NCBI GenBank assembly: GCA_902594275.1
Contig: CACJLQ010000005.1
Span: 1 to 63,314 of the forward strand
Reading direction: 5' to 3'
DNA: 63,314 bases
Source of the DNA: an uncultured Litorivicinus sp.
GTDB lineage: Bacteria > Pseudomonadota > Gammaproteobacteria > Pseudomonadales > Litorivicinaceae
Below are positions 36,863 through 45,999 of this stretch, piece after piece (position 1 is the first letter of the stretch; every line of letters begins with the position of its first letter). Under the pieces are notes generated by a model. The model was not told where the DNA came from, ran no database searches, and saw nothing but the letters and a program-made list of their open reading frames with translations. The position numbers and the translations under genes were made by a program.

Positions 36863-37339
36863 CTATGATCCGCAAGACCCAACAGCCTCAACCCGCTTCG
36901 GATCCTCGGGAAAAAACGTTTCTCTGTATGAGCATTTGGTCTTAAAGGTTTCGTATCTCCCAGTACCCCCGAGGATCTCCATTTCTCCTAATCCACCGTC
37001 TGTTAGGTTACCCCTTGTTCTACGAATCACGGTGTAGAATTCGTCGCCGCCAGAGTCTTTAACCTCACAACGACCGATAGAATCGACACCCTCCGGTTTC
37101 TCTTCTATGAAAAACACACAGCGCTTGTTTAGAACTGAACCCTCCTCGAGGATCTCACTGGTTGACTGAGTCACTTTATAGACTCCGTCAATTTGGCCCC
37201 CGGTCACGGTAACTTCATTCATAGCGAAGGATATGAATGAATTTTTTGCATCCCAGACGAATGTGTGCGGCCCTGCCATCAATCCACCCGAAAAAGTTAG
37301 TAGCAAACTAACCGGACAAAAAAACTTAAGTATTTTCAT
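36863..37339 (-). CDS. Exported protein of a local four-member family (B)
   Basis: 158 residues: signal peptide MKILKFFCPVSLLLTFSGGL, then a strand-rich domain ending with GEMEILGGTGRYETFKTKCS (about residues 118-137) and a last Cys. It shares the IRRTRGN, GG-G-M-I-GGTG-Y and K-C core with members A and C but is more diverged. AGGAAAA precedes the ATG. It lies 29 nt before the SiaA-like gene, close enough for one operon. Function unknown. Confidence 0.65.
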   Translation of the reverse strand: MKILKFFCPVSLLLTFSGGLMAGPHTFVWDAKNSFISFAMNEVTVTGGQIDGVYKVTQSTSEILEEGSVLNKRCVFFIEEKPEGVDSIGRCEVKDSGGDEFYTVIRRTRGNLTDGGLGEMEILGGTGRYETFKTKCSYRETFFPEDPKRVEAVGSCGS

Positions 37340-37539
37340 GGGTTTTCCTCACTTATCTCGTGTGTCTTATATTGTTCTGAGCAGAAGCAACCTTATACCC
37401 TACGAATGATACCTGGGCATTATTACTTGGCTATGTATCTACACTTAAGAGGCAAGCCTCCTGTGTTAAACCAACATCAACCAAACAGGACCTTTGCCAA
37501 CCTTCGTCTCGTCAACTTGTCTCTGCCATGCAACTAACC

Positions 37540-38085
37540 CTAACTTTTCTTAACCCACCTACACCGAAAGAAAAGATCCCCGTAACCCGGTTGTGGGAAT
37601 TTCAAATCGTACGGACATTTCCCTTTAATACCAACGTACTTGCCCGTTCCGCCTGTAATAACCACCATACCAGCGCCACCTTTTTCTGAAGTGCCGTCAT
37701 TCCGTCTTATGATCATAAACATTTCATCGTTATCCTCGTCGACAATCGTCCCCGCGCCTTTGAGGTTGATGTCTTTACCGGTACGTACGATATAGATCAA
37801 TCCATCAACCTTAAACGGAGTGAAATCAGGAAAAAGTTGATCGCTCGAGTTAAATACGAACCAAGATCCTAGGTTGTAACCCCCTGTGATTTCTGTCTTA
37901 TTTTTTTCTCCGTCGACGTTGGACACTACTGGCCCAGACAACCTAATCCAGTGTGGCCACATCGGCCCAGTGGCCTCGAATTCTCCTCTAGTAACAGAGG
38001 AAGACTGAGCCGTGTTACTGATCGAAGAAACTGCCATCCCGATGATAAAAATAAAATTTTTCATGTCCCTGCAAATACCAATCAT
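37540..38085 (-). CDS. Exported protein of a local four-member family (C)
   Basis: 181 residues; a signal peptide is clear from Met8 (MKNFIFIIGMAVSSISNTAQ), and the start may be 38085 or 38064. The core MVVITGGTGKYVGIKGKCPY (about residues 142-161) and the Cys-x-Trp end pair it with member A: about half the residues of the last 60 agree by eye. Two conserved Cys near the C-terminus may form a disulfide. It is 12 nt after member D and followed by a 200-nt gap. Confidence 0.65.
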   Translation of the reverse strand: MIGICRDMKNFIFIIGMAVSSISNTAQSSSVTRGEFEATGPMWPHWIRLSGPVVSNVDGEKNKTEITGGYNLGSWFVFNSSDQLFPDFTPFKVDGLIYIVRTGKDINLKGAGTIVDEDNDEMFMIIRRNDGTSEKGGAGMVVITGGTGKYVGIKGKCPYDLKFPQPGYGDLFFRCRWVKKS

Positions 38086-38097
38086 TCGTTTCGATCT

Positions 38098-38619
38098 CTA
38101 GTTTGTTTCACATTCCGCTCGCATCACAGCAAAATTTTGAGGCTGTAAGGTCCAGCTATAATCGCAGTTTCCAGTGAGCCCTGTGAATTGCCCAGTAACA
38201 CCCTCAAATGCAAAAGACCCTTCGAAGTAAGCATCTTCGTCTGAGACTCCGTCGCCAAGAGGCTTAAAGTTGATGGAGATGATGTGTGTCTCCTCATAAA
38301 TCAACCTTGACCCACCAGACTCCAGAAATTCGGGGAACTTGTAATACTTTTCCGCGATCTGCTTTATTTTTTTTGGACTTTCAGCACTCCCAGATATGTT
38401 GAATTGGCCTGCAAACGTCAGTTGACTCGGAAGCCTGTCCACCTCTGACTCACTGACAATCGCAGATCCCATATGGAACCCACCAATCGTCAAAGGATGA
38501 TCTTTAGGATGAATCACTGATACCAACCGAAAACTTTCAGCCGTTGCCATGGGGCTGAGCACCATACCAATACTTATGGCGCACCAAATCAACATGCCCT
38601 TAAATCGATTAAAACCCAT
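38098..38619 (-). CDS. Exported protein of a local four-member family (D, most diverged)
   Basis: ATG 38619 is chosen since GGAG lies 8 nt upstream and a signal peptide (MGFNRFKGMLIWCAISIGMV) begins there. About 173 residues. The end, FEGVTGQFTGLTGNCDYSWT with a final Cys, lines up with the GGTGKY-GI-GKC-Y core of A and C, and a strand-rich body precedes it. It is the first gene of the minus-strand cluster. Its relation to the others is weaker and rests on the C-terminal pattern. Confidence 0.6.
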   Translation of the reverse strand: MGFNRFKGMLIWCAISIGMVLSPMATAESFRLVSVIHPKDHPLTIGGFHMGSAIVSESEVDRLPSQLTFAGQFNISGSAESPKKIKQIAEKYYKFPEFLESGGSRLIYEETHIISINFKPLGDGVSDEDAYFEGSFAFEGVTGQFTGLTGNCDYSWTLQPQNFAVMRAECETN

Positions 38620-38691
38620 GAACATGACTCCAAATGTTGCATTAAGGTCAATTGGAACGCGATCAAAAATACCGGCCGAACGATTTTTCAA

Positions 38692-39424
38692 CTTACGTCA
38701 AATTGACGTGCTATGTATTTCCCAACATTGAATCGGTAGACACAGCGATTCTGGCCCTTAAGCTCGTTTTAGTTAGCTGACTTTAAGATCACATACCTTG
38801 ACTATAGACTAACCACAGACGTTCAACAAAATCAACAAACAAACCAGCGGATCCTTTAGGGCTTTAAAAACCAATTACACCTTACTGGGACCACCACATA
38901 TTGTTGGGAACTGTCCACACAGCATTCAAAACAGTGCATCCTACTAGAGCGTCAGCCATAATTAATTTCTTGTTCTAAGAATAAAAAAACAACACATGCG
39001 CTCACTGATTTAGCTTCCGAACGCATGTTCATATATCGTACTTGTTCCTCTTCAGAGGATTGGCGTATTCGACGAATCGGGCGATCCGAAAAGTTACGAG
39101 CGCGAGTCTATTGAACGACCGCTGGGGATCGAGGCAAGCATTTCAGGCTACAATTTTTGCATCTTCGGGCCCGGAGAAGTTACGTAAGACTCAATCATGT
39201 CAGCATAATCTTTACTCGGTTGATAACACTTCAATGAATCTCGGATGCATAGGTGATCGCATAATGGATGTACCGCGTCCAAATAAAGCTGTCGATTTCA
39301 GGACAGCTTAGGCCTTTCCCCACAGGATCCTTGGACCAATAAACCATATCCTTGTGGAGTGTTTCAGTTGATAGCATCTGAGTACTCCCCAAGGGTCTGC
39401 TATCCTCCAGATCAAAATCTCCAG
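38692..39424. other. Gap upstream of the Sia/paralogue cluster, no gene called
   Basis: About 730 nt, AT-rich near the cluster. An inverted repeat ACATGCG (38994-39000) with CGCATGT (39020-39026) could be an operator or a structured leader. A plus-strand 89-codon frame (39042-39311) has no ribosome site or recognisable protein. The region probably holds the cluster promoter. Confidence 0.4.
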
Positions 39425-39751
39425 CTACATCACGTGCAGGAGACTGTCCACGATTAAAATGGTTGCACCCACTGCAACCATTATGAAAATGGCATTTCGG
39501 ACTTTTTTCGGGAAATCAGCACCCACTGATGCAGGTCGCTCCTCAGTTGCGACAGCATTCGATTTCCGTTCAACTGGCTCGTGTGATTGTGATTCAAACC
39601 GAGACCATGCCTCAATCAAAGTCTCGACTGCTTGCCTTTCGTGAAAATTAACAGTGTTCCCATCGATCGATAGTTCTATAGAACCGTCTGGCTGCTCTTT
39701 GAGCGAGTGCTAGCTGTTCGAATCAGCCCATGCAATTTCTTTAATCTGCAT
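39425..39751 (-). pseudogene. Small membrane-anchored protein gene with in-frame amber codon
   Basis: An ATG at 39751 overlaps the end of the IPP isomerase gene and opens a frame that continues for 108 codons to 39425 except for one TAG at 39710-39712 (codon 14). The reading after it stays protein-like (KEQPDGSIELSIDGNTVNFH and on) and ends with a C-terminal membrane helix (NAIFIMVAVGATILIVDSLL), a tail-anchored layout. The amber codon may be a mutation, a sequencing error or a real recoding site. Function unknown. Confidence 0.55.
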
Positions 39752-40766
39752 CCGTAATTTCCAAAATATGTGATCGATTTAAATCTTTCGATGATTCAAC
39801 ACCAAGACCAAAGCAGCTGATTTTCAGCTCACTCATAAATTGTTGCAGAGTCGCAAGCACTGCCTCAGTCGATTCGGTTGCCGGACGCAACAACTTACCC
39901 GCGACACCCACAGCGCTTGCCCCGAGGCACATCGACTTCGCTACATCCAAACCATTCCGGATACCCCCAGATGCCCAGCAAGTGGTTTGCGGAAGCGCGC
40001 TCTTAATCATGCTCAAACTCTCGATCGTAGTGTATCCCCAGCCGTCGAATACGCTCTCCGAAGACAAGGTTTCATGAATTTCGGGATTCAACGCGATTTC
40101 AATATCGGCAAATCGTGTACCACCCATCCCAGCGACATCAAGGACGTCAACTCCGCTTGCTACCAGTGCTTTCGCCGATCGAACGTCAAGCCCAAATCCC
40201 ACCTCTTTCACTACCACGGGAACGGGTGACCAGGCGCATACCTGAGCAATATCATCGATAATATTTCTCCAGTCTGTGTCACCACTCGACTGAAAGACTT
40301 CCTGCATCGGATTCAAGTGAAGAATGAGAGCATCCGCTTCAATCGAGTCAAGAATCCGACCTAAATCTTGTATGGTGTCGAGTTGAGGCAAATTAACGGC
40401 ACCAAAATTCGCGAATAAAGGGCGTTCACCGATGGCATTGCGTACCGACCAGGTCAGGCCTGAAACATTCCCCTCTTGGATACTGATCCGCTGAGATCCA
40501 ACACCCATCGCGATTCCCAACTCATTGCATGCCTCAGCAAGATGTCGATTGATGCGTTCAGATTCTGAAGGCCCTCCAGTCATCGAGCTTACAAAGAACG
40601 GTGCTGCTGCCGGCTTACCAAAAAAGTCGGTCTTTAGATGGATCGCTTTCAAACTGACATTTGGTAACGCACGATGTTTGAGCCGAATGCGGTCGAAACA
40701 ACTCCGTAAGGACTGTTGTTCCAATGCCACTTCGATATGTCCACGCTTTCGCTCGAGATTATTCAT
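39741..40766 (-). CDS. fni: Type 2 isopentenyl-diphosphate isomerase
   Basis: FMN and NAD(P)H-dependent isomerase interconverting IPP and DMAPP; 341 residues. Seen: the start RKRGHIEVAL, PFFVSSMTGG (about residues 55-64), MGVGSQRISI, VVVKEVGFGL, DVAGMGGTRFADIE and WASGGIRNGLDVAKSMCLGA (FMN-phosphate loop). It supplies the allylic primer to CrtE and is a common last gene of proteorhodopsin-carotenoid operons. Its start overlaps blh by 8 nt. Confidence 0.96.
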   Translation of the reverse strand: MNNLERKRGHIEVALEQQSLRSCFDRIRLKHRALPNVSLKAIHLKTDFFGKPAAAPFFVSSMTGGPSESERINRHLAEACNELGIAMGVGSQRISIQEGNVSGLTWSVRNAIGERPLFANFGAVNLPQLDTIQDLGRILDSIEADALILHLNPMQEVFQSSGDTDWRNIIDDIAQVCAWSPVPVVVKEVGFGLDVRSAKALVASGVDVLDVAGMGGTRFADIEIALNPEIHETLSSESVFDGWGYTTIESLSMIKSALPQTTCWASGGIRNGLDVAKSMCLGASAVGVAGKLLRPATESTEAVLATLQQFMSELKISCFGLGVESSKDLNRSHILEITDAD

Positions 40767-41535
40767 GACGCTGCCTCGCGGCCCATTCGAGTAAACACAT
40801 ATGCGGTACCGTCAAAGCGGCCAATCCAATAAAAATCACTTGGTATAGAACGATATCAATTGATTCATAATATTTTTCGATGTGGGCGCCCGACACCGCA
40901 GCCACACCCAAGGTCACAATCGTCAACAACAACATCACGATATACGCAATAAAGCGTGTTTCTTTCTTCATCGTTGTGAATTCAGCAATCAAATGGCGTG
41001 GACTGTGGAACCCGCAAAAATATATAACAAAATACCATAAGGGCTCCAACGCAAAAGCGACCAAGGCTAACGCGGAAAGCTCAGCCAACCGGAGTATTGA
41101 GAGCTTTTTACGATCGGCAAGTAACATGAATCCACCGATCAAACCGAGGGCTTGCAGTAGAACTGTTGGTATTGGAGCCGAATTTTCAAAAATAAGGAAT
41201 CCAAAGATTTGTTCGACTTGTTCGGGGAATGTCCAGGCCGGCAAGCCAAGCACGAAGGCACCGTAGCCAAAACCACCGAACGAAACCTTGTACTTCCAAT
41301 CGCGACCAAAATGAAGGCTCGAGATCAATAAAAATAAAACAAGAGCCAGACTGGGTAGCAGTAACCAAAAGCCAATCACAAGACCAACGATAGTGCTATA
41401 AATCGTGAGAAACCAAACGCTCGAAGGAAGGTCACGGATTAATCCATATCTCGTCGCGACCATGGGATCGAGTGCCCCATGGGGTAACCCGACCAACGAG
41501 ACCAGACAAGATGCTAACACTAAGCTCAGATCCAT
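40759..41535 (-). CDS. blh: Beta-carotene 15,15'-dioxygenase, Brp/Blh family
   Basis: Membrane enzyme that splits beta-carotene into two retinals, the chromophore of proteorhodopsin. ATG 41535 is chosen (GGGGAG 7 nt upstream), giving 258 residues. About seven helices with histidines in family positions: GLPHGALDP near the start, SLHFGRDW, and CGFHSPRHL, which bind the iron. It overlaps crtY by 10 nt. Confidence 0.95.
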   Translation of the reverse strand: MDLSLVLASCLVSLVGLPHGALDPMVATRYGLIRDLPSSVWFLTIYSTIVGLVIGFWLLLPSLALVLFLLISSLHFGRDWKYKVSFGGFGYGAFVLGLPAWTFPEQVEQIFGFLIFENSAPIPTVLLQALGLIGGFMLLADRKKLSILRLAELSALALVAFALEPLWYFVIYFCGFHSPRHLIAEFTTMKKETRFIAYIVMLLLTIVTLGVAAVSGAHIEKYYESIDIVLYQVIFIGLAALTVPHMCLLEWAARQRHE

Positions 41536-42590
41536 CGATATCTCCCCAATAAAGCGCAAGTAAATGGCTTAGCAGGAGCTGCTCGCAACATATGAATCAA
41601 ATCGACAGGAGAGCGCATCATCATGAACGCCGCAAAACGGTCCGGGCGCATCTGATTTGCGATCTGCATCAGGAGTTGAGGAATAATATCTGGCCGATGT
41701 TCAATAAGGTTCAAGAACAGGCGATCAGCCCAGGTGGTGACCGCCGATCCTTTAAACGGTTGAGTAACATTATCGGTCACCAACTGGTTGGCCATCTGCT
41801 GACAAGCGTAGCGAATGGTTCGATAACCGTAGCCAGTTGCATCGCGAGTCATGCCACCTCGGGCGCCAATGGGAATCCCTAAATGATTCGCTTCCTGTTT
41901 GAACCCCATCGGAATGTGTGCAGCCTCAGTTCGGACCACCCGATATGGCTGGTCAGGAAATCGTTGCTGTAAATAGCTGATGTTCAAACGATCCAAGGCT
42001 GAAAAATCAGCGGGTTTCGAGGTGAACTCAGTATGCTCCACCAATAATTGATTGGCGCCCAACGGAAGTAAATAAACAAACTGAAGCCCCGAGTCAGTTG
42101 CTCGCATGCAGTCCATCAACCCAACTTCCAGAATTCCGTGTGGCTGTTCAAAAACAACCTCAGTCCCTGCAAAACTCTGCGTTAATTGAAACGCATCAAC
42201 CGAGCATGGACGACTATCAAAGCAGTGAGTTGCCTTTGGGCTCGCGTGAATCAACTCATCCACAAGGTCAATTTGAGGATGCGCATCGATTGCATTCAGC
42301 GCAGTTTCTAGAACATGTTTTCCCGACCGGGTCCCATATTCAAAGCGAGACCCGTGATGAGACACATGATCATCACCGCTACTGAGCGTCCAGCGACTAC
42401 TCGAATACTCCGGTCTAAGGAATGCACGCTCACTGCCGGTATACCAAAAACTGAAGGTTTTTGCTGCTAAGGAGCCCGGCTTCGGCTCAGAAATCAGCAC
42501 CTGGCCGGGTAATTTTTTAAATTGAGCAAGCGAACCGGCGAGAGATAAACCGCTTAGACCACCGCCGATGATATGAACCCAGCGATCCAT
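41526..42590 (-). CDS. crtY: Lycopene beta-cyclase
   Basis: FAD protein of 354 residues that closes both ends of lycopene to beta-carotene. N-terminal dinucleotide fold IIGGGLSGLSLAG (about residues 7-19), then the CrtY-type sequence FSFWYTG, the MDCMRA region and IPIGARGGMTRDATGYGYRT near residue 237. Adjacent to crtB (4 nt gap) and overlapping blh. Proteobacterial CrtY type rather than the CrtL or heterodimeric kind. Confidence 0.95.
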   Translation of the reverse strand: MDRWVHIIGGGLSGLSLAGSLAQFKKLPGQVLISEPKPGSLAAKTFSFWYTGSERAFLRPEYSSSRWTLSSGDDHVSHHGSRFEYGTRSGKHVLETALNAIDAHPQIDLVDELIHASPKATHCFDSRPCSVDAFQLTQSFAGTEVVFEQPHGILEVGLMDCMRATDSGLQFVYLLPLGANQLLVEHTEFTSKPADFSALDRLNISYLQQRFPDQPYRVVRTEAAHIPMGFKQEANHLGIPIGARGGMTRDATGYGYRTIRYACQQMANQLVTDNVTQPFKGSAVTTWADRLFLNLIEHRPDIIPQLLMQIANQMRPDRFAAFMMMRSPVDLIHMLRAAPAKPFTCALLGRYRWI

Positions 42591-42594
42591 CGCA

Positions 42595-43488
42595 TCAAGC
42601 CCAGTGGACCCCAGGGCGATTATTCAACCCTCGATGCAACTCGGCGTCGTGAAACCCCTGATATTGATGCGCCTTCCTCGAAAAAAGGAAGGTGACAACG
42701 CATCGCAAAGCAATCAAGCATTTTTGCGTTTTAGTAGTAAAGGCGCGGCCAACCCAGATATCAAAGCGACGATCAGCGATCACCAAACCGATCTCACGGT
42801 AGGTCAGTGCGGCCACGTAAATCGCCAATCGCGCTTGCGTCGGAAGGAAACAGAGACCAGAAATACCAGACTCATAACGAATCTCTGCTTCACTGAGTAG
42901 ATATCCAACCACGTGTTTGACGCTTTCTGTAGTCTGTGCATCGGGCGACACAATCTTTTCTGCGGTAATTGATTCAAAAAGATCACCGGGTAAATAGACC
43001 CGACCGTTCAGAGCGTCTTCATAAACATCACGGCAAATGTTGGTTAACTGCATAGCAACACCCAAATCGACCGCATGATGTCGAGCAACTGGATCTTTCA
43101 CACCAAATAGATCGCACATCAAAAGACCAACCGTACCTGCGACCTGATAACAATATCGTAGGAGTTCTGCTTCACTATGGATCGCAACTTTTTCAGTATC
43201 AAGCAGAACGCCGTCGGTCAATTCAATCAAAGCATCAAGGCTAATCGATGGCTGAATCGCGAGTGCTTTGGCGACAATAGGGTGCGCGTTATCTCGATCG
43301 ATTAGCGCTCGTCGTAAAATCAATAATTGCGTACGTGCCTGACTCGTATCGCTCGCTGTATCTGCCAGATCGTCAATTTCACGACAAATCCCATACAATT
43401 CTGCTGCTGATTGCATTTGAGCCGTAGACAGAAAATGGCTCGCAAAATGAAAAGTGGTTCCGTATTTTTTTAATTGTTGTTTGTTCAT
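42595..43488 (-). CDS. crtB: Phytoene synthase
   Basis: Joins two GGPP to phytoene. 297 residues with both Asp-rich motifs: REIDDLADTASD (about 35-46) and NICRDVYEDALNGRVYLP (about 149-166), plus the YCYQVAGTVGLLM segment before it. Eight nt separate it from crtI. Nothing abnormal. Confidence 0.96.
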   Translation of the reverse strand: MNKQQLKKYGTTFHFASHFLSTAQMQSAAELYGICREIDDLADTASDTSQARTQLLILRRALIDRDNAHPIVAKALAIQPSISLDALIELTDGVLLDTEKVAIHSEAELLRYCYQVAGTVGLLMCDLFGVKDPVARHHAVDLGVAMQLTNICRDVYEDALNGRVYLPGDLFESITAEKIVSPDAQTTESVKHVVGYLLSEAEIRYESGISGLCFLPTQARLAIYVAALTYREIGLVIADRRFDIWVGRAFTTKTQKCLIALRCVVTFLFSRKAHQYQGFHDAELHRGLNNRPGVHWA

Positions 43489-43496
43489 ACGATTCC

Positions 43497-44990
43497 CTAG
43501 ACTAAAGCGCGCTTCACAATCGTTTCTTTCACCAGTTGTTCGACAACTTTTGCCGACGAAATGACCCCTGGCATCCCGGCACCGGGGTGTGTGCCCGCTC
43601 CTGTGAGATAGAGATTTTCGAACCCTTCGGCCTTGTTATGAAATCGAAACCATGCTGATTGTGTAAACAAAGGTGCTATTGAAAATCCGGCGCCCTGATA
43701 TGACAAATAATCTTCCGCGAAATGATCCGGAGTCATCGAGAAGGGAGCCTGTATATGTGCTTTCAAATCAGGCAGGATCGTTCGATCCAGCGCATCAATG
43801 ATACGGGATCGGAGCTTCGGTTCCTCGACGGCCCAATCAATGCAGCCACCCTGATGCGGTACGGGGGCAAGAACATAGAAACTATCGTGACCGTTTGGAG
43901 CAAACGACGGATCAGTCGCTGTTGGACGATGCAAATACAACGAGAAATCTTCAGCGAGTACTTGACGATGAAAAATATCATCGAGTAGATCTTTATAACG
44001 TTGTCCCATCCAAATTGTATGGTGGGCCACATCGCTGTATTGTTTGTTCGCACCAAAAAATAAGACGTACAAACCCATTGAGAGTTTGCTGTAGTCTCTC
44101 TTGAGACGTGTCGTAAACGGAATTTTGTTCTCCGGTAGTAACTCCCGGTACAGATACATCGGATCACCGTTAAAAACCACGTAGTCTGCAGTGATGACTT
44201 CGCCTGACTCGAGCTTCACACCAGACACTTTATGTTGTGACGTCAATAATTCAGCCACCGTTGTTCCAGTTTGGAAGGTGATCCCTTGCCGAAGCATTAA
44301 CTGCTTCAACTGCTCGACAAGTGCGCCGGTACCGCCCATCGCAAAAAAGATCCCGAATGCACGTTCGAGATAATGGATTAACCCATAGATACTCGTCGTG
44401 TCAAATGGCGACCCACCGACCAACAACGGCTGGATTGAAAATGCTTGTCGTAATTTTTCGTGCGACAGATGTTTGCAAACCATGTCCCACACTGACCGAT
44501 CACTGCGAAGCCTTGCTAAATGCGGGATCTGCTTCGCCATGGTTTTAATTTCATGAAATGGCTGATGGGCTAATTGAGAAAAACCAATATCAAACATTGC
44601 TTTCGAATGCTGAACCAATGACTCGTAACCAGCCTGATCCTTAGGCTCAATCCGACCAATCTCAGCTAATGTATTCTCAAGCGTACCGCCATAATCAAAG
44701 TGATCGCCGTCCGGGAAGACAAATCGATACCAAGGTGTTAACTCTCGAAACTCGATGTGATCCTCTCGGCGTTCACCGAAAAGCTCAAACAATTCATCAA
44801 ATAAGAATGGGGCGGTAATAACGGTTGGTCCAGCATCATGACGATACCCACCGACTTCAAACACCTGAGCTCTGCCACCGATCGATTCTTGGCGCTCAAC
44901 GACATGAACATCTAATCCAAGAGCGCGAAGGCGCAAGGCAGTTGCGATACCGCCAAAACCTGAGCCAACGACCAGCGCACTCTTTGTCAC
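43497..44990 (-). CDS. crtI: Phytoene desaturase (CrtI type)
   Basis: FAD enzyme carrying phytoene through to lycopene; 497 residues. VVGSGFGGIATALRLRALGL is the N-terminal FAD site and YLTGAGTHPGAGMPGVISSA the C-terminal carotenoid-dehydrogenase signature. Its ATG overlaps the crtE stop (ATGA). Confidence 0.97.
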   Translation of the reverse strand: MTKSALVVGSGFGGIATALRLRALGLDVHVVERQESIGGRAQVFEVGGYRHDAGPTVITAPFLFDELFELFGERREDHIEFRELTPWYRFVFPDGDHFDYGGTLENTLAEIGRIEPKDQAGYESLVQHSKAMFDIGFSQLAHQPFHEIKTMAKQIPHLARLRSDRSVWDMVCKHLSHEKLRQAFSIQPLLVGGSPFDTTSIYGLIHYLERAFGIFFAMGGTGALVEQLKQLMLRQGITFQTGTTVAELLTSQHKVSGVKLESGEVITADYVVFNGDPMYLYRELLPENKIPFTTRLKRDYSKLSMGLYVLFFGANKQYSDVAHHTIWMGQRYKDLLDDIFHRQVLAEDFSLYLHRPTATDPSFAPNGHDSFYVLAPVPHQGGCIDWAVEEPKLRSRIIDALDRTILPDLKAHIQAPFSMTPDHFAEDYLSYQGAGFSIAPLFTQSAWFRFHNKAEGFENLYLTGAGTHPGAGMPGVISSAKVVEQLVKETIVKRALV

Positions 44991-45877
44991 GCAGCAACCT
45001 GGAAGGTGGGATATTTCTGATGGAGTGCTTGAATCAAAACTTCAAAGGCTTCGATACAAAACGGAGGCAACGTTCGCACCCGCTGTCTCGCATGTTCAAG
45101 ATGCCAGTCAAAACGCTCTCTCAGAGCAACTTCGGGGTCTGAACCATCTATAATATTATCAGCAAGAACCCAATAACCGTTTAATCTCTGATTAAAATCT
45201 TCCACCTGATCGGAGAGATCATCGGCCAGCTGATAAGCAACACCAATCGACGATGCACCCGCGAGTACTTGCAACACATCCTCGTCAGATCCATCGGCAA
45301 GTGCAAGAACCATCGCGATTGGTAGGCCCAATAACGGACCGCTTTTCTGTCGTACGATCTGCTCGTAATCGTCAAAAGAGATTCGTAACTCTGGAGTCCA
45401 TTGACAATCGATGGTTTGACCGGCAGCCATCACACTGATACCACGCGATAGCATCGTTACCAGCCGAGGTAAGTTATGGATATGATGCACCGGTAACCGC
45501 GCTAGCTCTTCAAATGCAGCACCGATCAGGTCATCGCCGAGGCAAATTGCAGACGACTTTCCGGCGACGGTCCACACGGCCGCTTGTCCACGTCGAGTCG
45601 AATCCTCGTCCTGAACGTCATCATGGATTAGTGAGGCTTGATGCAATAACTCAACGGAGGTCGCGATCGATAATCGTGCAGTTTTTTCTAGCGACTGTGA
45701 GTGGCCAGCTGCAAGTGCGAGTAATGCGCGGGTCCTAGAACCACCGGAACCCAGGTGATCAATAAACAGCTGGTTGAGACTGATTTCGTCTTTAACGGGC
45801 TTCGACCCATATTTCCGAAGATTATGTTCAAGCTCAATAAGATCATTCTCTAACAGGCCAAAGTCAAACGCTTCCAT
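44987..45877 (-). CDS. crtE: Geranylgeranyl diphosphate synthase
   Basis: Trans-prenyltransferase that makes GGPP. ATG 45877 is chosen over 45895 since GAGGT sits 7 nt before it; 296 residues. The two Asp-rich motifs are present: DDVQDEDSTRRG (about 87-98) and DDLSD (about 220-224). The small residue pattern before the first motif fits a C20 product, though chain length cannot be fixed by eye. First gene of the six-gene carotenoid/retinal set. Confidence 0.95.
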   Translation of the reverse strand: MEAFDFGLLENDLIELEHNLRKYGSKPVKDEISLNQLFIDHLGSGGSRTRALLALAAGHSQSLEKTARLSIATSVELLHQASLIHDDVQDEDSTRRGQAAVWTVAGKSSAICLGDDLIGAAFEELARLPVHHIHNLPRLVTMLSRGISVMAAGQTIDCQWTPELRISFDDYEQIVRQKSGPLLGLPIAMVLALADGSDEDVLQVLAGASSIGVAYQLADDLSDQVEDFNQRLNGYWVLADNIIDGSDPEVALRERFDWHLEHARQRVRTLPPFCIEAFEVLIQALHQKYPTFQVAA

Positions 45878-45922
45878 GATGATACCTCGCGTCAATCCAT
45901 CCTTAGTTTTTTTTATCTCATT

Positions 45923-45986
45923 CCGTTTTCAATACGCACTATTCATCGAGGGAACGCATTGAAAACGGGGTCTCTGAAGAGACCCC
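45923..45986 (-). promoter_or_regulatory. Overlapping hairpins between proteorhodopsin and crtE
   Basis: On the minus strand, GGGGTCTC-TTCA-GAGACCCC (45967-45986) followed by GTTTTC looks like a terminator after proteorhodopsin. Its T-rich tail is also the 5' arm of a second stem, ATTGAAAACGG (45958-45968) with CCGTTTTCAAT (45923-45933). The two stems share bases, so they compete. This may tune read-through from proteorhodopsin into the crt genes. Confidence 0.6.
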
Positions 45987-45999
45987 GATTGTCCCGCTT

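Noticed and set aside
39042..39311. 89-codon plus-strand frame upstream of the isomerase region
   Set aside because: No ribosome site, no signal peptide or conserved pattern.
39716..39724. GTTCGAATC matching the tRNA-Arg T-loop, as a possible right att site of a larger island
   Set aside because: Only 9 bases of a near-palindromic, common motif; match is expected by chance over several kilobases.
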